Positions 40,603-50,700 of a stretch of 64,000 nt of DNA are shown piece after piece. The stretch is from QIAW01 sp035487295 (GTDB lineage Bacteria; Acidobacteriota; Terriglobia; Terriglobales; Acidobacteriaceae). Both the position numbers and the translations under genes were made by a program. The notes beneath the pieces were generated by a model. The model was not told the origin of the DNA, ran no database searches, and saw only the letters and a program-made list of their open reading frames with translations. The stretch lies in NCBI GenBank assembly GCA_035487295.1, contig DATHMH010000010.1, forward strand, positions 1-64,000, written 5' to 3'. Each line of letters opens with the position of its first letter. The first letter of the stretch is position 1.

Positions 40603-42405
40603 ATGTTTACGTATGCCCAGCTTCGTCTGCTCGCGCGCGCCTGCGGCGCTTTGCTTCTATGGTTTGCCATCTCTGCGCCCGTCACGGCACAGACCAACCA
40701 TCTAGTTCATATCGGTCTGGGAGGTTTTCAGCTCGCTTTTACAGATGCAGACAGCGGAACCAATATTACCGTCGTTCGGCCAGGGGATACTGTTACCTGG
40801 GAGTGGGACTACCTTGGCATTGACCATTCCACCACATCCGGTACATGCGACCCTGTTTCCCCTTTTGCCGTTTGCCGTCCTGATGGCACCTGGGACTCAG
40901 GGCTTCGTTTCAATCCTCCTCCTCCCCCAACTTTCACCCGTCAATTCAATAACTTGGGCGTATTTCCATATTTCTGCCAGATCCATGGTCCAGCCTTTGG
41001 CATGAGGGCGAGAGTAGTTGTCCTCAACGCGCCTGACTATGAGTTGGACATTAACAACAACAGTAATGCCTTCCAGCCGCCGCCAATTCCAACCATCACC
41101 ACACTGGCAGGCCAAAACGTCAACTTTAATGGCACGCTGCTTGGTTTCCTGGGATACAACAATCTGGTTAACCTGAGCTGCCAAGGTGGTTCCCCACGCA
41201 ACCCTGATAATTGCCCCGCGCAGAGCGCAACGCCGAGCCCGCAGGGAACTCCATTTAATTTCTCGGTTGGTGCTTCGACGGCGGGCGACTATACATTCAA
41301 CATCACGGGCACGGGAACCGACGTAGCCAGTATCACCCATTCGCAACAAGTACAACTGAACGTTACCGATGTGATTTTAACGACTCCAAGTCCAAACGTG
41401 GTTACCACAATTGCAGGTCAGAATTCCCCTCCTGTTGCTTTTCAGGTCATGGGCTTGAACCTCCACGATTTCAGCACCGGTACAGGTCTGAGCTGCAGTG
41501 GATTGCCCACAGGGGCTAGTTGCAATTTTAACCAGGCTTTTCCTTTTATTAGTCCTAGCTTTCCTGTACAAAATATTAGCCTCAATATTTTCACGGGATC
41601 AGCGCCTGCTGGCATTTACCCTCTCCAAATTGTCTTAACCTCAACTTTTGCAGGCAACATTTTTAACCGCAGCCAGAACATCACACTTCGCCTTCTTCCT
41701 GCCGATCACCTCAACATGCAGGTGCTGCCAAGCACCAATGTCACTGCAGGCACACCATTTAACGTGGTAGTGACCGCTGCCGACGAAGCGAACAATCCGG
41801 TACAAAATTATATGGATACCATACATTTCACCAGTTCAGATCAATCCATTTCGGCATCGCTGCCCTCCGACTACACCTTTACCGGCCAGGGCAATGACAA
41901 TGGTACCCATTCTTTCCCCGTCACCTTGACCAAGATTGAACCTGTAACTATCACCACGACTGATACGCTATTCTCAACTGTAACGGGCACCAGCCCAATC
42001 ATTCGCGTGCAGAATGGTTTCCCGAATGTCACTGTTACGGTAGTCTCTTCCCGCGCCGGCATGGCGCCGCCGCATTTTTCCGTCGCTCATCCGCAAGATG
42101 CCGCGGTCACATTTACGACCACAGTATCGGCATTAAGCGGCTCCACCTCACCCGATGGAGATGTTCGCTTGTTTGACGGGACCAAAGATCTGGGCACGGC
42201 GCCGCTGAACGCCTCAACTCCAGGGGTGGCGACCGCGAGTTTTGTCATGGATGGCGTGCTGCACCCGCTGCTTTCCGTAGGCGGTCACAGCATTACCGCA
42301 GTTTACGAACCTGGAGACGGCAGCAGTTTCACCGGAGACTTGTCGCCTTCCATCTCGCAGCCTCGTTCGCCTGCTCCGCGCTGTGATAGCACGCGCTGCC
42401 CATAA
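40603..42405 (+). CDS. Secreted cupredoxin with Ig-like repeats
   Basis: 600 residues. After a signal peptide (LLARACGALLLWFAISAPVT, then AQ) comes a plastocyanin-like domain (about 32-145) with a type-1 copper ligand set: H75 in GIDHSTTSG and C125-x2-H128-x5-M134 in FCQIHGPAFGM. The rest is a series of Ig-like beta domains: about 150-265, 265-375, 375-475 (ADHLNMQVLPSTNVTAGTPF) and 475-590 (a Big_3-type domain, TTVSALSGSTSPDGDVRLFD). The end (SPSISQPRSPAPRCDSTRCP) is odd for such a domain and could reflect a frameshift or truncation. ATG 40603 gives a clean signal peptide; a frame start at 40585 is also open. It precedes the di-heme lipoprotein gene by 126 bases, so copper and heme proteins may exchange electrons outside the cytoplasm. 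Confidence 0.85.
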   Translation: MFTYAQLRLLARACGALLLWFAISAPVTAQTNHLVHIGLGGFQLAFTDADSGTNITVVRPGDTVTWEWDYLGIDHSTTSGTCDPVSPFAVCRPDGTWDSGLRFNPPPPPTFTRQFNNLGVFPYFCQIHGPAFGMRARVVVLNAPDYELDINNNSNAFQPPPIPTITTLAGQNVNFNGTLLGFLGYNNLVNLSCQGGSPRNPDNCPAQSATPSPQGTPFNFSVGASTAGDYTFNITGTGTDVASITHSQQVQLNVTDVILTTPSPNVVTTIAGQNSPPVAFQVMGLNLHDFSTGTGLSCSGLPTGASCNFNQAFPFISPSFPVQNISLNIFTGSAPAGIYPLQIVLTSTFAGNIFNRSQNITLRLLPADHLNMQVLPSTNVTAGTPFNVVVTAADEANNPVQNYMDTIHFTSSDQSISASLPSDYTFTGQGNDNGTHSFPVTLTKIEPVTITTTDTLFSTVTGTSPIIRVQNGFPNVTVTVVSSRAGMAPPHFSVAHPQDAAVTFTTTVSALSGSTSPDGDVRLFDGTKDLGTAPLNASTPGVATASFVMDGVLHPLLSVGGHSITAVYEPGDGSSFTGDLSPSISQPRSPAPRCDSTRCP

Positions 42406-42531
42406 ATGGCGCGCCGGCGAGTATGAGGAGTTTTGTTGTTGTAAGGGCATCGCTGACAGGCAAAAGGCCTCCAGCGGCCGCCAAATTCCGGGAAGCTGCA
42501 AGAGGAGAAGGGATAAACTAGGGACCAACCA

Positions 42532-43944
42532 ATGAAAACAGATAAGATTTCTGGCCTGATGAAGCGAGCGTGTGTTTTATTGCTTATGTCATCTTCATTT
42601 GTATGGATTGCAGGCTGCGGGTCCACAATGCTTTCGACCCCTGCGCCTGGTCCGCAAAATCCTGTCGTAATTACTACCGGCAACGCGGCCGGCCAGGCCC
42701 AGACCCTGTCGCTCAACGGTCCCCTTCCCACTACCACCAATGCATTTTTTCAGAGCCTCGGAACCAACGGACGCACCTGCAACACCTGTCATCGAGTAGA
42801 CCAGGGATGGACCGTCTCCGCCTCCGACGTCCAGGCGCGCTTTGATGTCGATGGCGGGATGGATCCGATCTTCAATTCGTTTGACGGCACCAATTGCCCC
42901 ACCGACGATGTTTCCTCAGTTGCCGCCCGCACCGCGGCCACTACCCTGCTACGGACTAAAGGACTCATTCGCATCGCCCGGCCCATCCCCCCAAATGCGG
43001 AATTTTCGCTGACCGCAGTTGATGATCCTTACAATTGTTCGGTCAACGGCCTATCTATGTATCGTCGCCCGCTGCCCTCGACAAATCTTTCGTTCCTCAG
43101 CGAGATTATGTGGGACGGTCGAGAGACCACCGGACCCGGTGCCTCACATTTTATCGATCTCCGGACCCAGGCAACAGATGCCACGTTGGGCCACGCCCAG
43201 GCGGCCAAACCCCCGACAGACGAGCAACTAGACCAGATTGTTGGATTTGAAGTCACAGTCTTTACGGCTCAGTCTTTTGACAACGCGGCTGGCTCTCTCA
43301 ACGCATTGCGGGCCCAGGGGGGGCCGCAATTCCTCTCTAGTCAAAATTTCTATATTGGAATCAATGATTCTATGGGATTGGATCCGACGGGAGCTCCTTT
43401 CAACCCGCAGGTGTTCGGAATCTATACGCCATGGACTGACCTTTCCGGCGTCCCGCCGGACCAGTTTACGGCCGCACGCCAAGCCATCGCCCGAGGAGAG
43501 GCAATTTTCAACACTCGGGTTATGTCCATTGTCGGCGTTGCCGGACTCAATGACGACTTCAATCAACCCACGATTAACGGTACTTGCAGTACCTGCCACG
43601 ATACCCCCAGCGCCGGCAGTACCTCCTCTCAGCGGATGCTCCACGTGGGAGCGGGAGACGCATTTCGGCGTACCCCAGATATGCCGCTTTATACCCTCAC
43701 GTGCAACAACGGCATCACCCTTCAGGTCAGCGATCCCGGGCTTGCCATGAGCACCGGCAAATGCCAGGACATTGGAAAATTTAAGACGCCTATCTTGCGT
43801 GGATTAGCCGCCCGCGCCCCTTATTTTCACGATGGTTCTGCGGCAACCCTCTCCGATGTAATTGATTTTTACCGTACCCGCTTCGGATTTTCGGTCACCC
43901 CTCAGGAAAAATCGGACCTGATCGCTTTTCTGAACAGTTTGTAA
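42532..43944 (+). CDS. Di-heme cytochrome c lipoprotein, cytochrome-c-peroxidase-like
   Basis: 470 residues. Signal peptide ends in the lipobox IAGC with Cys29, so it should be lipid-anchored. Two c-type heme sites: C83-N-T-C86-H87 and C352-S-T-C355-H356. The spacing and the C-terminal motif FKTPILRGLAARAPYFHDGS then AATLSDVIDFYRTRFGF place it with the cytochrome c peroxidase/MauG-like di-heme proteins. In true peroxidases the second motif and a downstream Met or His coordinate the hemes. It lacks the transmembrane anchors of respiratory cytochromes. The upstream cupredoxin is a plausible electron partner. The extra N-terminal region (about 90-210) includes an FDGTNCPTDD segment. Confidence 0.9.
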   Translation: MKTDKISGLMKRACVLLLMSSSFVWIAGCGSTMLSTPAPGPQNPVVITTGNAAGQAQTLSLNGPLPTTTNAFFQSLGTNGRTCNTCHRVDQGWTVSASDVQARFDVDGGMDPIFNSFDGTNCPTDDVSSVAARTAATTLLRTKGLIRIARPIPPNAEFSLTAVDDPYNCSVNGLSMYRRPLPSTNLSFLSEIMWDGRETTGPGASHFIDLRTQATDATLGHAQAAKPPTDEQLDQIVGFEVTVFTAQSFDNAAGSLNALRAQGGPQFLSSQNFYIGINDSMGLDPTGAPFNPQVFGIYTPWTDLSGVPPDQFTAARQAIARGEAIFNTRVMSIVGVAGLNDDFNQPTINGTCSTCHDTPSAGSTSSQRMLHVGAGDAFRRTPDMPLYTLTCNNGITLQVSDPGLAMSTGKCQDIGKFKTPILRGLAARAPYFHDGSAATLSDVIDFYRTRFGFSVTPQEKSDLIAFLNSL

Positions 43945-44061
43945 TGGGATCGTATCTCGAGAGGTTTTTGAAACCCGCTCTTGCATTGCTCCGGTGCCTC
44001 AGAAACCGCCATGTAACCGGCAGCCTGTGAGTTTGTAGCTGCTTTGTGTTTAAATTCTTGC

Positions 44062-45222
44062 ATGATCGTTGCCGGAGTAATGAGCGGAACCTCAGCCGAT
44101 GGCATCAACGTAGCCCTGGTGCGCTGCCGCGGCCGTGGCCTGCACACGCGCCTTGCCCTGCTGGCGCACGAGCAATATGCCTACACGCCTGCTTTGCGTA
44201 AGAAAATTCTCGAGCAGATGAATGCGCCCTCGGCCCGCGTGGCCGACCTTGCGCGCCTGAACTTCATGCTGGGCGAGTTGTACGCCCAGGCTGTAGTTAA
44301 AACTAAACGCTCTGCCCGCCTTGCCAAATTGGACCTCATCGGTTGTCACGGGCAGACCCTCTATCATCAGGGCGAACCAGCGCTATTCCTGAGTCATCGC
44401 ATCGCCTGCACCTGGCAAACGGGAGAAGCTGCGGTTATCGCCGCGCGCGCGGGGGTTCCTGTAGTCTCTGACTTTCGCCCAGCCGATATGGCCGCCGGAG
44501 GCAAAGGCGCCCCCCTGGTTCCCTTTCTGGACTACGTGCTTTTGCGTCATGCCCGTCACGGACGCATTCTGCAAAACCTGGGCGGCATCGGGAATCTTAC
44601 CGCCATCCCGGCGGGGGCAACCCCTCAACAAGTGATCGCCTTCGATACTGGACCGGGCAACATGGTGATAGACGCGCTCGCTCAACAACTCTTCAACCGG
44701 CCCTTTGATCGCAATGGGGAGATCGCCGCTCGTGGACGTGTTATTGAATCCGTAGTGCAACAGGCCTTGCGCGGCGGCTTCTTCCAGCAAAAACCGCCGC
44801 GTACCGCGGGGCGGGAGCAATTTGGATACGAATTTCTCCTGAAGTTTGCCTATGCCTGCAAGAAATTCAGGAGGTTTGCCGTCAGGAATGAAGATGTTGT
44901 GGCCACAGCCACGGCTTTGACCGCCGCCTCGGTTGAAGATGCTTTACGACGCTACGTGCTGCGCGGCCATTCTTTCCATGAGTTCATCGTCTCCGGCGGA
45001 GGAGCAAAAAACCGCGTGCTCATACGCATGCTTGAGCAACGGCTTTCGCCCCTTGGACTGAAGCTCAAATATTCGGATGATTTTGGCGTTCCCTCCCAGG
45101 CCAAAGAAGCCATGGCCTTTGCCCTGCTCGCCTACCAGACCTGGCATCGCCAACCGGGAAGCATCGCTTCCGCAACCGGCGCCCAACGAACGGCAATTCT
45201 GGGAAAGATTTCGTTCCCATGA
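44062..45222 (+). CDS. anmK: Anhydro-N-acetylmuramic acid kinase
   Basis: 386 residues; opens the 1,6-anhydro ring and phosphorylates anhMurNAc to MurNAc-6-P, a step of peptidoglycan recycling. Motifs: GVMSGTSADGINVALV at the N-terminus (phosphate binding), GCHGQTLYHQ, VSDFRPADMAAGGKGAPLVP, LNLGG-like QNLGGIGNLTAIP, FDTGPGNMVIDALAQQLFN and the C-terminal VSGGGAKNRVLIRML. ATG 44062 is chosen because it gives MIVAGVMSGTSADG, the standard start; an upstream frame start at 44044 adds six residues. The next gene is an MFS carrier on the same strand, 62 bases away. Confidence 0.95.
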   Translation: MIVAGVMSGTSADGINVALVRCRGRGLHTRLALLAHEQYAYTPALRKKILEQMNAPSARVADLARLNFMLGELYAQAVVKTKRSARLAKLDLIGCHGQTLYHQGEPALFLSHRIACTWQTGEAAVIAARAGVPVVSDFRPADMAAGGKGAPLVPFLDYVLLRHARHGRILQNLGGIGNLTAIPAGATPQQVIAFDTGPGNMVIDALAQQLFNRPFDRNGEIAARGRVIESVVQQALRGGFFQQKPPRTAGREQFGYEFLLKFAYACKKFRRFAVRNEDVVATATALTAASVEDALRRYVLRGHSFHEFIVSGGGAKNRVLIRMLEQRLSPLGLKLKYSDDFGVPSQAKEAMAFALLAYQTWHRQPGSIASATGAQRTAILGKISFP

Positions 45223-45284
45223 TCTCAGACTATGCCGCTGAGCTGTGATACTTTGGATGCGGTTCGAATCAGGGTTCCACAATA

Positions 45285-46652
45285 ATGTCGCAGCCCATCA
45301 TTCAGCCGGCAGAGGAGCAGCCTGTCGCCGCGGCGCGGCCTACCGGCATCCGCTGGAAAGTTCTGGCCTGGCTCTGCAGCCTCGCAGCCATCACCTATAT
45401 AGGCCGCATTGGCGCGATCCAGGTCCGTGAGGATATCGAGACCAGTCTGCACCTCACGCCGGCCATCACTGCCTGGGCATTTTTCTCGGCATTCAACCTG
45501 GCATATGCGTTGTTCGAGATACCCAGCGGCCGCCTGGGAGACAAACTCGGCCCGCGCAAGGTGCTCACCCGCATCGTGCTCTGCTGGATGGCCTTTACCG
45601 CCCTCACCGGCGCTGCATGGAACCGGTGGAGCCTGGCAAGTTTCCGCTTTCTCTTCGGCGCCGGTGAGGCCGGGGCGTTTCCCAACATAGCGCGGGCTTC
45701 GCGCGAGTGGTTCCCGTTCAGGGAGCGCGGATTGGCCCAGGGATTGATATGGCTGTTTGCCCGCTGGGGCGGCAGCTTCGCGCCTCTTCTGATGATGGTA
45801 CTGGCCCTTCCCTTCGGATGGCGCGGCGCCTTCGTGCTGATGAGTTTGCTGGGCGTCATGTGGACGTGGGCTTTCTACAAGGAATTCCGCGATACTCCCC
45901 ACGAGCACCCCAAGGTCAACGATGCCGAACGCGCCTTGATTGCCAGCGCCGTCAAAGACACTTCAAAGCCTGCACCGCTCTCCTGGTCGAACATGCTTCT
46001 TAGCCCCACTCTTTGGGCGCTCAGCCTGATGTATTTTTGCAGCAACGCGGGCTGGTCTTTTTTCGGCTCATGGATCACCCCTTACTTGAAGAAAGACCTG
46101 CATCTCTCAGGAATTCAATTAGTACTGGCTTCGGGCGGACCCTTGTTTTTCGGGGGGATCTCATGCCTCTGGGGCGGCTTTCTGACCGACCGCCAGGTGC
46201 GCCTGTGGGGAAGGCGATGGGGACGTACCCTGCTGGGCATGATCTCCTATGCCATCGGAGGAGCATTGCTGTTAGTTGCCGTGCGGGCCACCACCAGGCA
46301 TGTCCTGCTTGCCTATGCGGCCCTCTGCCTGTCTTCTTTCGTCAAAGATTTCGGCATGGCCTCAAGCTGGGCAACGACGATTGACGTGGGTCATCGCTTC
46401 TCCGGCACAGTTGCGGGTGTGATGAACTCGTTGGGAAATCTCGGGCAAGTGGTGAGTCCCCCGGCCGTGGCCTGGCTGGCCATATGGGCGGGCACGCCCG
46501 GCCATCCCAGGTGGGATCTGACGCTATATTTTTACGCCGCCATGTTTTTTATCGCCTCGATCACATGGTTATTCGTAAATCCGCGCAAGGTCATTGTCTA
46601 CTCCGAAGCCGACCAGCAGCGCCTGCGGGCTGAAGGACTGTTAGGAGTGTAG
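45285..46652 (+). CDS. MFS transporter, anion:cation symporter-like
   Basis: 455 residues, about 12 transmembrane helices. The loop between helices 2 and 3 has the MFS signature form GRLGDKLGPRKVLTR. Other blocks (YIGRIGAIQVREDIETSLHL, FLFGAGEAGAFPNIARASRE, WFPFRERGLAQGLIWLFARW) match the ACS subfamily that imports organic anions such as hexuronates, glucarate or phthalate. It follows anmK by 62 bases and may be co-transcribed; uptake of a cell-wall sugar is a possible but unproved link. The C-terminal tail is short. Confidence 0.9.
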   Translation: MSQPIIQPAEEQPVAAARPTGIRWKVLAWLCSLAAITYIGRIGAIQVREDIETSLHLTPAITAWAFFSAFNLAYALFEIPSGRLGDKLGPRKVLTRIVLCWMAFTALTGAAWNRWSLASFRFLFGAGEAGAFPNIARASREWFPFRERGLAQGLIWLFARWGGSFAPLLMMVLALPFGWRGAFVLMSLLGVMWTWAFYKEFRDTPHEHPKVNDAERALIASAVKDTSKPAPLSWSNMLLSPTLWALSLMYFCSNAGWSFFGSWITPYLKKDLHLSGIQLVLASGGPLFFGGISCLWGGFLTDRQVRLWGRRWGRTLLGMISYAIGGALLLVAVRATTRHVLLAYAALCLSSFVKDFGMASSWATTIDVGHRFSGTVAGVMNSLGNLGQVVSPPAVAWLAIWAGTPGHPRWDLTLYFYAAMFFIASITWLFVNPRKVIVYSEADQQRLRAEGLLGV

Positions 46653-46698
46653 CTTTCGGGTTCCCATTGTGGGAGAATTGACCGGATCAATGGAGGAA

Positions 46699-47571
46699 CT
46701 ACGCCAGGCCAGTGCCCACCATAAGGTCAGGCTCCGGCGAAATTTCGCCCGGTTCAGGAACGATCAGTACAGGCGAATACGACGAGCAGGCAACTTCGTA
46801 AGCGGTCTCACCTACAAAATGGCCTTCCGGCGCCGCTCCGCGCCCGCGCGCTCCTATGATAATCATTTCACTCTGAAGTTCGGCGGCGGTTTCAAGAATC
46901 TTTTGCGCCGGATTGCCAAACCTGACGACGCATCCCGCTGCTCCCAGAGTTGTTTCCCCTTGATCCAATGCCTGCCCCTGCACCCAATCGCAAAGGCCGC
47001 GAAGAGCTACCTGCTGTTGGAACTGGTCGCCCTCCTCCGAGGTTTCAACTTGCAGTACAAACAGCTTCGTCGAACACTCTTGTGTGAAGGCGGAGGCATA
47101 GCGCAGGGCGTGAACAGATTCCGCAGACAAGTCCGTGGCATACAGAATCTTGCGAATTACTCGCGGGCCGCTGGTTTCGTAGGCCTGGGGGCGAAGAACC
47201 AGTACCGGCCAGCGGTTACTCAGAAACAGCGATTCTGTGGCCGAATTAGTCAGCCATTTTCCTGTTCTGCCTTGTCGTTGCAGCTCCAGCATGCGCAACT
47301 CTGGATGGCGTTCCTCCAACTCCCGCACCCGGCTCGCGAGAGCCGATTCTTTTTGACCGAGAACCCCGCTCGTACGCACCACGAAAATATCGCCGTGGAG
47401 TCCGAGGGATTGCGCCACCCTAGCGGCCAGGGGGACACGAGCAGGAAGCGCCAGGACCACCGCTTCGGGGGGTACTGCATGAGGTTGTGCTTCGCGAGCT
47501 GGGGCTGGGATTGGGGCGCCCGCGCTCGTCCTGGGAAATGCCACGTAAGAACCAGTCTCGAAAAAGTTCAT
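46699..47571 (-). CDS. Universal stress protein with tandem Usp domains
   Basis: 290 residues. The C-terminal half (about 140-275) is a standard Usp domain: RKILYATDLSAESVHALRYA, then the ATP-binding IIIGARGRG with AYEVACSSYSPVLIVPEPGE (G-x2-G-x9-G-S/T-like). The N-terminal half (about 35-135) is a shortened, degenerate second copy (RTGKWLTNSATESLFLSNRW, PVLVLRP). ATG 47571 follows GGAGG by four bases; an upstream frame start at 47613 lies across a palindrome and is less likely. A 14 bp palindrome sits just before the ribosome binding site. Convergent with the MFS gene. Confidence 0.88.
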   Translation of the reverse strand: MNFFETGSYVAFPRTSAGAPIPAPAREAQPHAVPPEAVVLALPARVPLAARVAQSLGLHGDIFVVRTSGVLGQKESALASRVRELEERHPELRMLELQRQGRTGKWLTNSATESLFLSNRWPVLVLRPQAYETSGPRVIRKILYATDLSAESVHALRYASAFTQECSTKLFVLQVETSEEGDQFQQQVALRGLCDWVQGQALDQGETTLGAAGCVVRFGNPAQKILETAAELQSEMIIIGARGRGAAPEGHFVGETAYEVACSSYSPVLIVPEPGEISPEPDLMVGTGLA

Positions 47572-47585
47572 ACTACCTCCGGGGG

Positions 47586-47599
47586 TAAACTTAAGTTTA
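47586..47599. promoter_or_regulatory. Perfect 14 bp palindrome TAAACTTAAGTTTA
   Basis: It lies 15 bases upstream of the universal stress protein start, just before GGAGG. The only perfectly symmetric AT-rich site in this region; probable operator or a leader hairpin that could affect translation. Confidence 0.45.
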
Positions 47600-47781
47600 G
47601 ACATGTCGGGCAAATACCTGAAGCGTTACCGCAACAATTCGGGCCATCTGATTCCTGTTTTGGCACCTGCTCCATTTCTGAATTACTCACATATTTCAAT
47701 AAGATAGAGACGGCAGGTTACGATGGGTCCAGTTGCATTTGTACCTATGTAACTATGGTTGGTTCCGCAGGCTTGGTTCTG

Positions 47782-50700
47782 TTAACCTGCCGGGGTTGGA
47801 TTGGGAGAATCCGGAGCGCTTCCCTCTTCGAGATGTCCGCGGCGGCCTGTGGCCCAGAGCCGGAACCTGTCGAGGTAAATATAGACCACGGGGGTGGTAT
47901 AGAGGGTCAACATCTGGCTGAAAATCAGCCCCCAAAAAATCGTGATACCCAGCGGACGCCGCAGCTCTGAGCCTGTGCCCGTACCCAGCCACAGCGGCAG
48001 GGCGCCCAGCGCGGCGGCCATGGTGGTCATCATAATGGGGCGAAAGCGCAGGATGCAGGCCTCGTAAATCGCATCCACGGGTGATTTCTTTTCTCCGCGC
48101 TCAGCCTCGAGCGCGAAGTCAATCATCATGATGGCATTCTTTTTTACGATCCCTATCAGCAGCAGGATGCCGATTAACCCGATGATATTGAGCTCCATGT
48201 TAAAAAACAGCAGGGCCAGCAGCGCGCCTACGCCGGCCGAAGGCAAGGTTGAGAGAATCGTAATCGGGTGAATATAGCTCTCATACAGAATCCCTAACAC
48301 GAGATACACAGTCAACAGCGCTGCCGCGATAAGCAAGGGCTGGTTGGAGAGCGAATCCTTGTAGGCGGCGGCGGTCCCCTGAAAGCTGGCCTGTATCGTC
48401 GCGGGAAAGCCAATGGCGCGCTCTGCATTTTCGATGGCCAGCGTTGCCTGGCTTAAGGAAATTCCGGGCGCCAGGTTGAAAGAGATTGTGGCGGCGGGAA
48501 ACTGTCCCTGGTGATTAACGGCAATCGAGACACTCGAATTTTGGAAATGGGCAAAGGCCGCCAGCGGGACCTGGCTCCCATTGGAAGATCGCACGTAAAT
48601 GTCTTGTAGAGCCAGAGGACTCTGATTGAATTCCGGGGCTACCTCCATGACCACGTGATACTGGTTCAGTTGCCGGTACATGGTGGAGACCTGGCGCTGC
48701 CCAAAAGCATCGTAGAGCGTGCTGTCGATGTCCGAAGGATTTATCCCCAGCCTGGCCGCGGTATCGCGATCAATCACAACCAGCGCCTCCAGGCCGCGGT
48801 CTTGCTGGTCGGTTGAGACGTCGCGCAGTTCAGCAAGACCGCGCATTTTCTGCAACAGGCGCGGAGACCATGTATCGAGGTCGTTGAGATTTTCGCTTTG
48901 CAGTGTGTACTGGTATTGCGCGTTACTTTGGCGGCCTCCAATCTGCAGGTCCTGGGCCGACTGCATGAAGAGCGTGGCTCCCGGAACCACTGCCAGTTTT
49001 CCGCGCAGCCGGTTGATGACCTGGTCGGCGGTCATCTTCGTCTCGGACTTTGGTTTTAGCGTGACGAACATGCGGCCCGTATTGGTATTATTTCCGCCGG
49101 CAAATCCAATCACGGTGTTGGTTGCCGGATCCTTTATCACCAGGTTGGTGAGCTGGAGCATTTTTTGGCGCATGGCCGCGAAAGAAATGTCCTGTGCCGC
49201 CTGCACCGATCCCACCAGCCGGCCAGTATCCTGCTGCGGGAAGAAACCGGTCGGCACCATTGTGTATAGAAAACCGCTTAGAGCAGCGGTGGCAATAGTG
49301 ACACATAGAGTTGGAAACTGGTGACGCAGCACCCACTGCAAGCTGTGTTTGTATCCGCCTAGGATCGTGTCGAAGGCCCGCTCGTTCAGACGATAGATCC
49401 AATTATGCCTTTGTTCTCCTTCGATTGGCCGCAGAAGCTGAGCGCACATGGTCGGCGTGGTGGTTAACGAGACCAGCAGCGATACGAGAATGGCAATGCT
49501 GAGGGTCACGGCAAATTCGCGAAACAGGCGGCCCACCAGTCCGGTCATCAGCAAAATGGGGATAAAAACCGCCACCAGGGAGGTGCTCATGGAGAGCACG
49601 GTAAAGCCGATCTCGCGCGCACCCTGATAAGCGGCCTGCACCGGCGTCATTCCCTTTTCCAGATACCGTGTGATGTTCTCCAGCACCACGATGGCATCGT
49701 CTACCACGAAGCCGGTGGAGATGGCCAGCGCCATCAGCGACAGGTTGTCGAGGCTGTATCCCAGCAGGTACATCACGGCGAAGGTGCCGATGAGCGAAAG
49801 CGGCACCGCGACACTGGGAATCACCGTCGCCCGCACTGTGCGCAGAAAGGCAAACACCACCAGGATGACAAGAACGATCGAGATCACCAACGTGAGTTCG
49901 GTATCGTGCACCGAAGCCCGAATTGTAGTGGTGCGGTCGAGCACTATATCCAGGTGGATCGAGGGCGGAATGGAAGCCTGAAGCTGCGGCAGCAGGCTGC
50001 GCACCCGGTCCACGGTTTCGATGATGTTCGCACCCGGCTGCCGGAAAACGATCATCAGCACCGCGGGTTTTCCATTGGCCAGGCCGATATTGCGTGTATC
50101 CTCAACCGAATCCTGCACATCGGCCACATCACCCAGCCTGGTTGTCCCGCCATTTTTGTCGGTGGCAACCACCAGGGAGCGGTACTGATCGGCGGTGAAG
50201 AGTTGGTCGGTGTCGTTGAGGGTCCATGTATTGATGGCGTTGTTCACCTCTCCCTTGGGCCGATTGGCATTGGCCAAACCCAGGGCGACGCGCACCTGGT
50301 CAATCCCCACGCCTAATTTGTTCAACAGCATGGGATTCACTTCGGCGCGCACCGCAGGGCGGGCGCCGCCGCTCACACTCACCTGGCCCACGCCGCTCAC
50401 CTGCGAAAGTTTTTGCGCCAGGATGGAATCCGCCGCGTCGTAAATGCGTGGCAGGGTGATCGTATCGGAGGTGAGCGCCAGGATCATGATGGGAGAATCC
50501 GCCGGGTTGACCTTGCGATACGAAGGATTGCTGGGAAGATTGGTCGGTAACTGCCCTCGCGCGGCGTTGATCGCGGCCTGCACATCGCGGCCGGCAGCGT
50601 CAATGTTTCGATTCAAATCGAACGTCAGTGTAATGTTAGTAGAACCAAACTGGCTGCTGGAAATCATCTGTGTGATGCCCGCGATGCGTCCGAACTGCCG

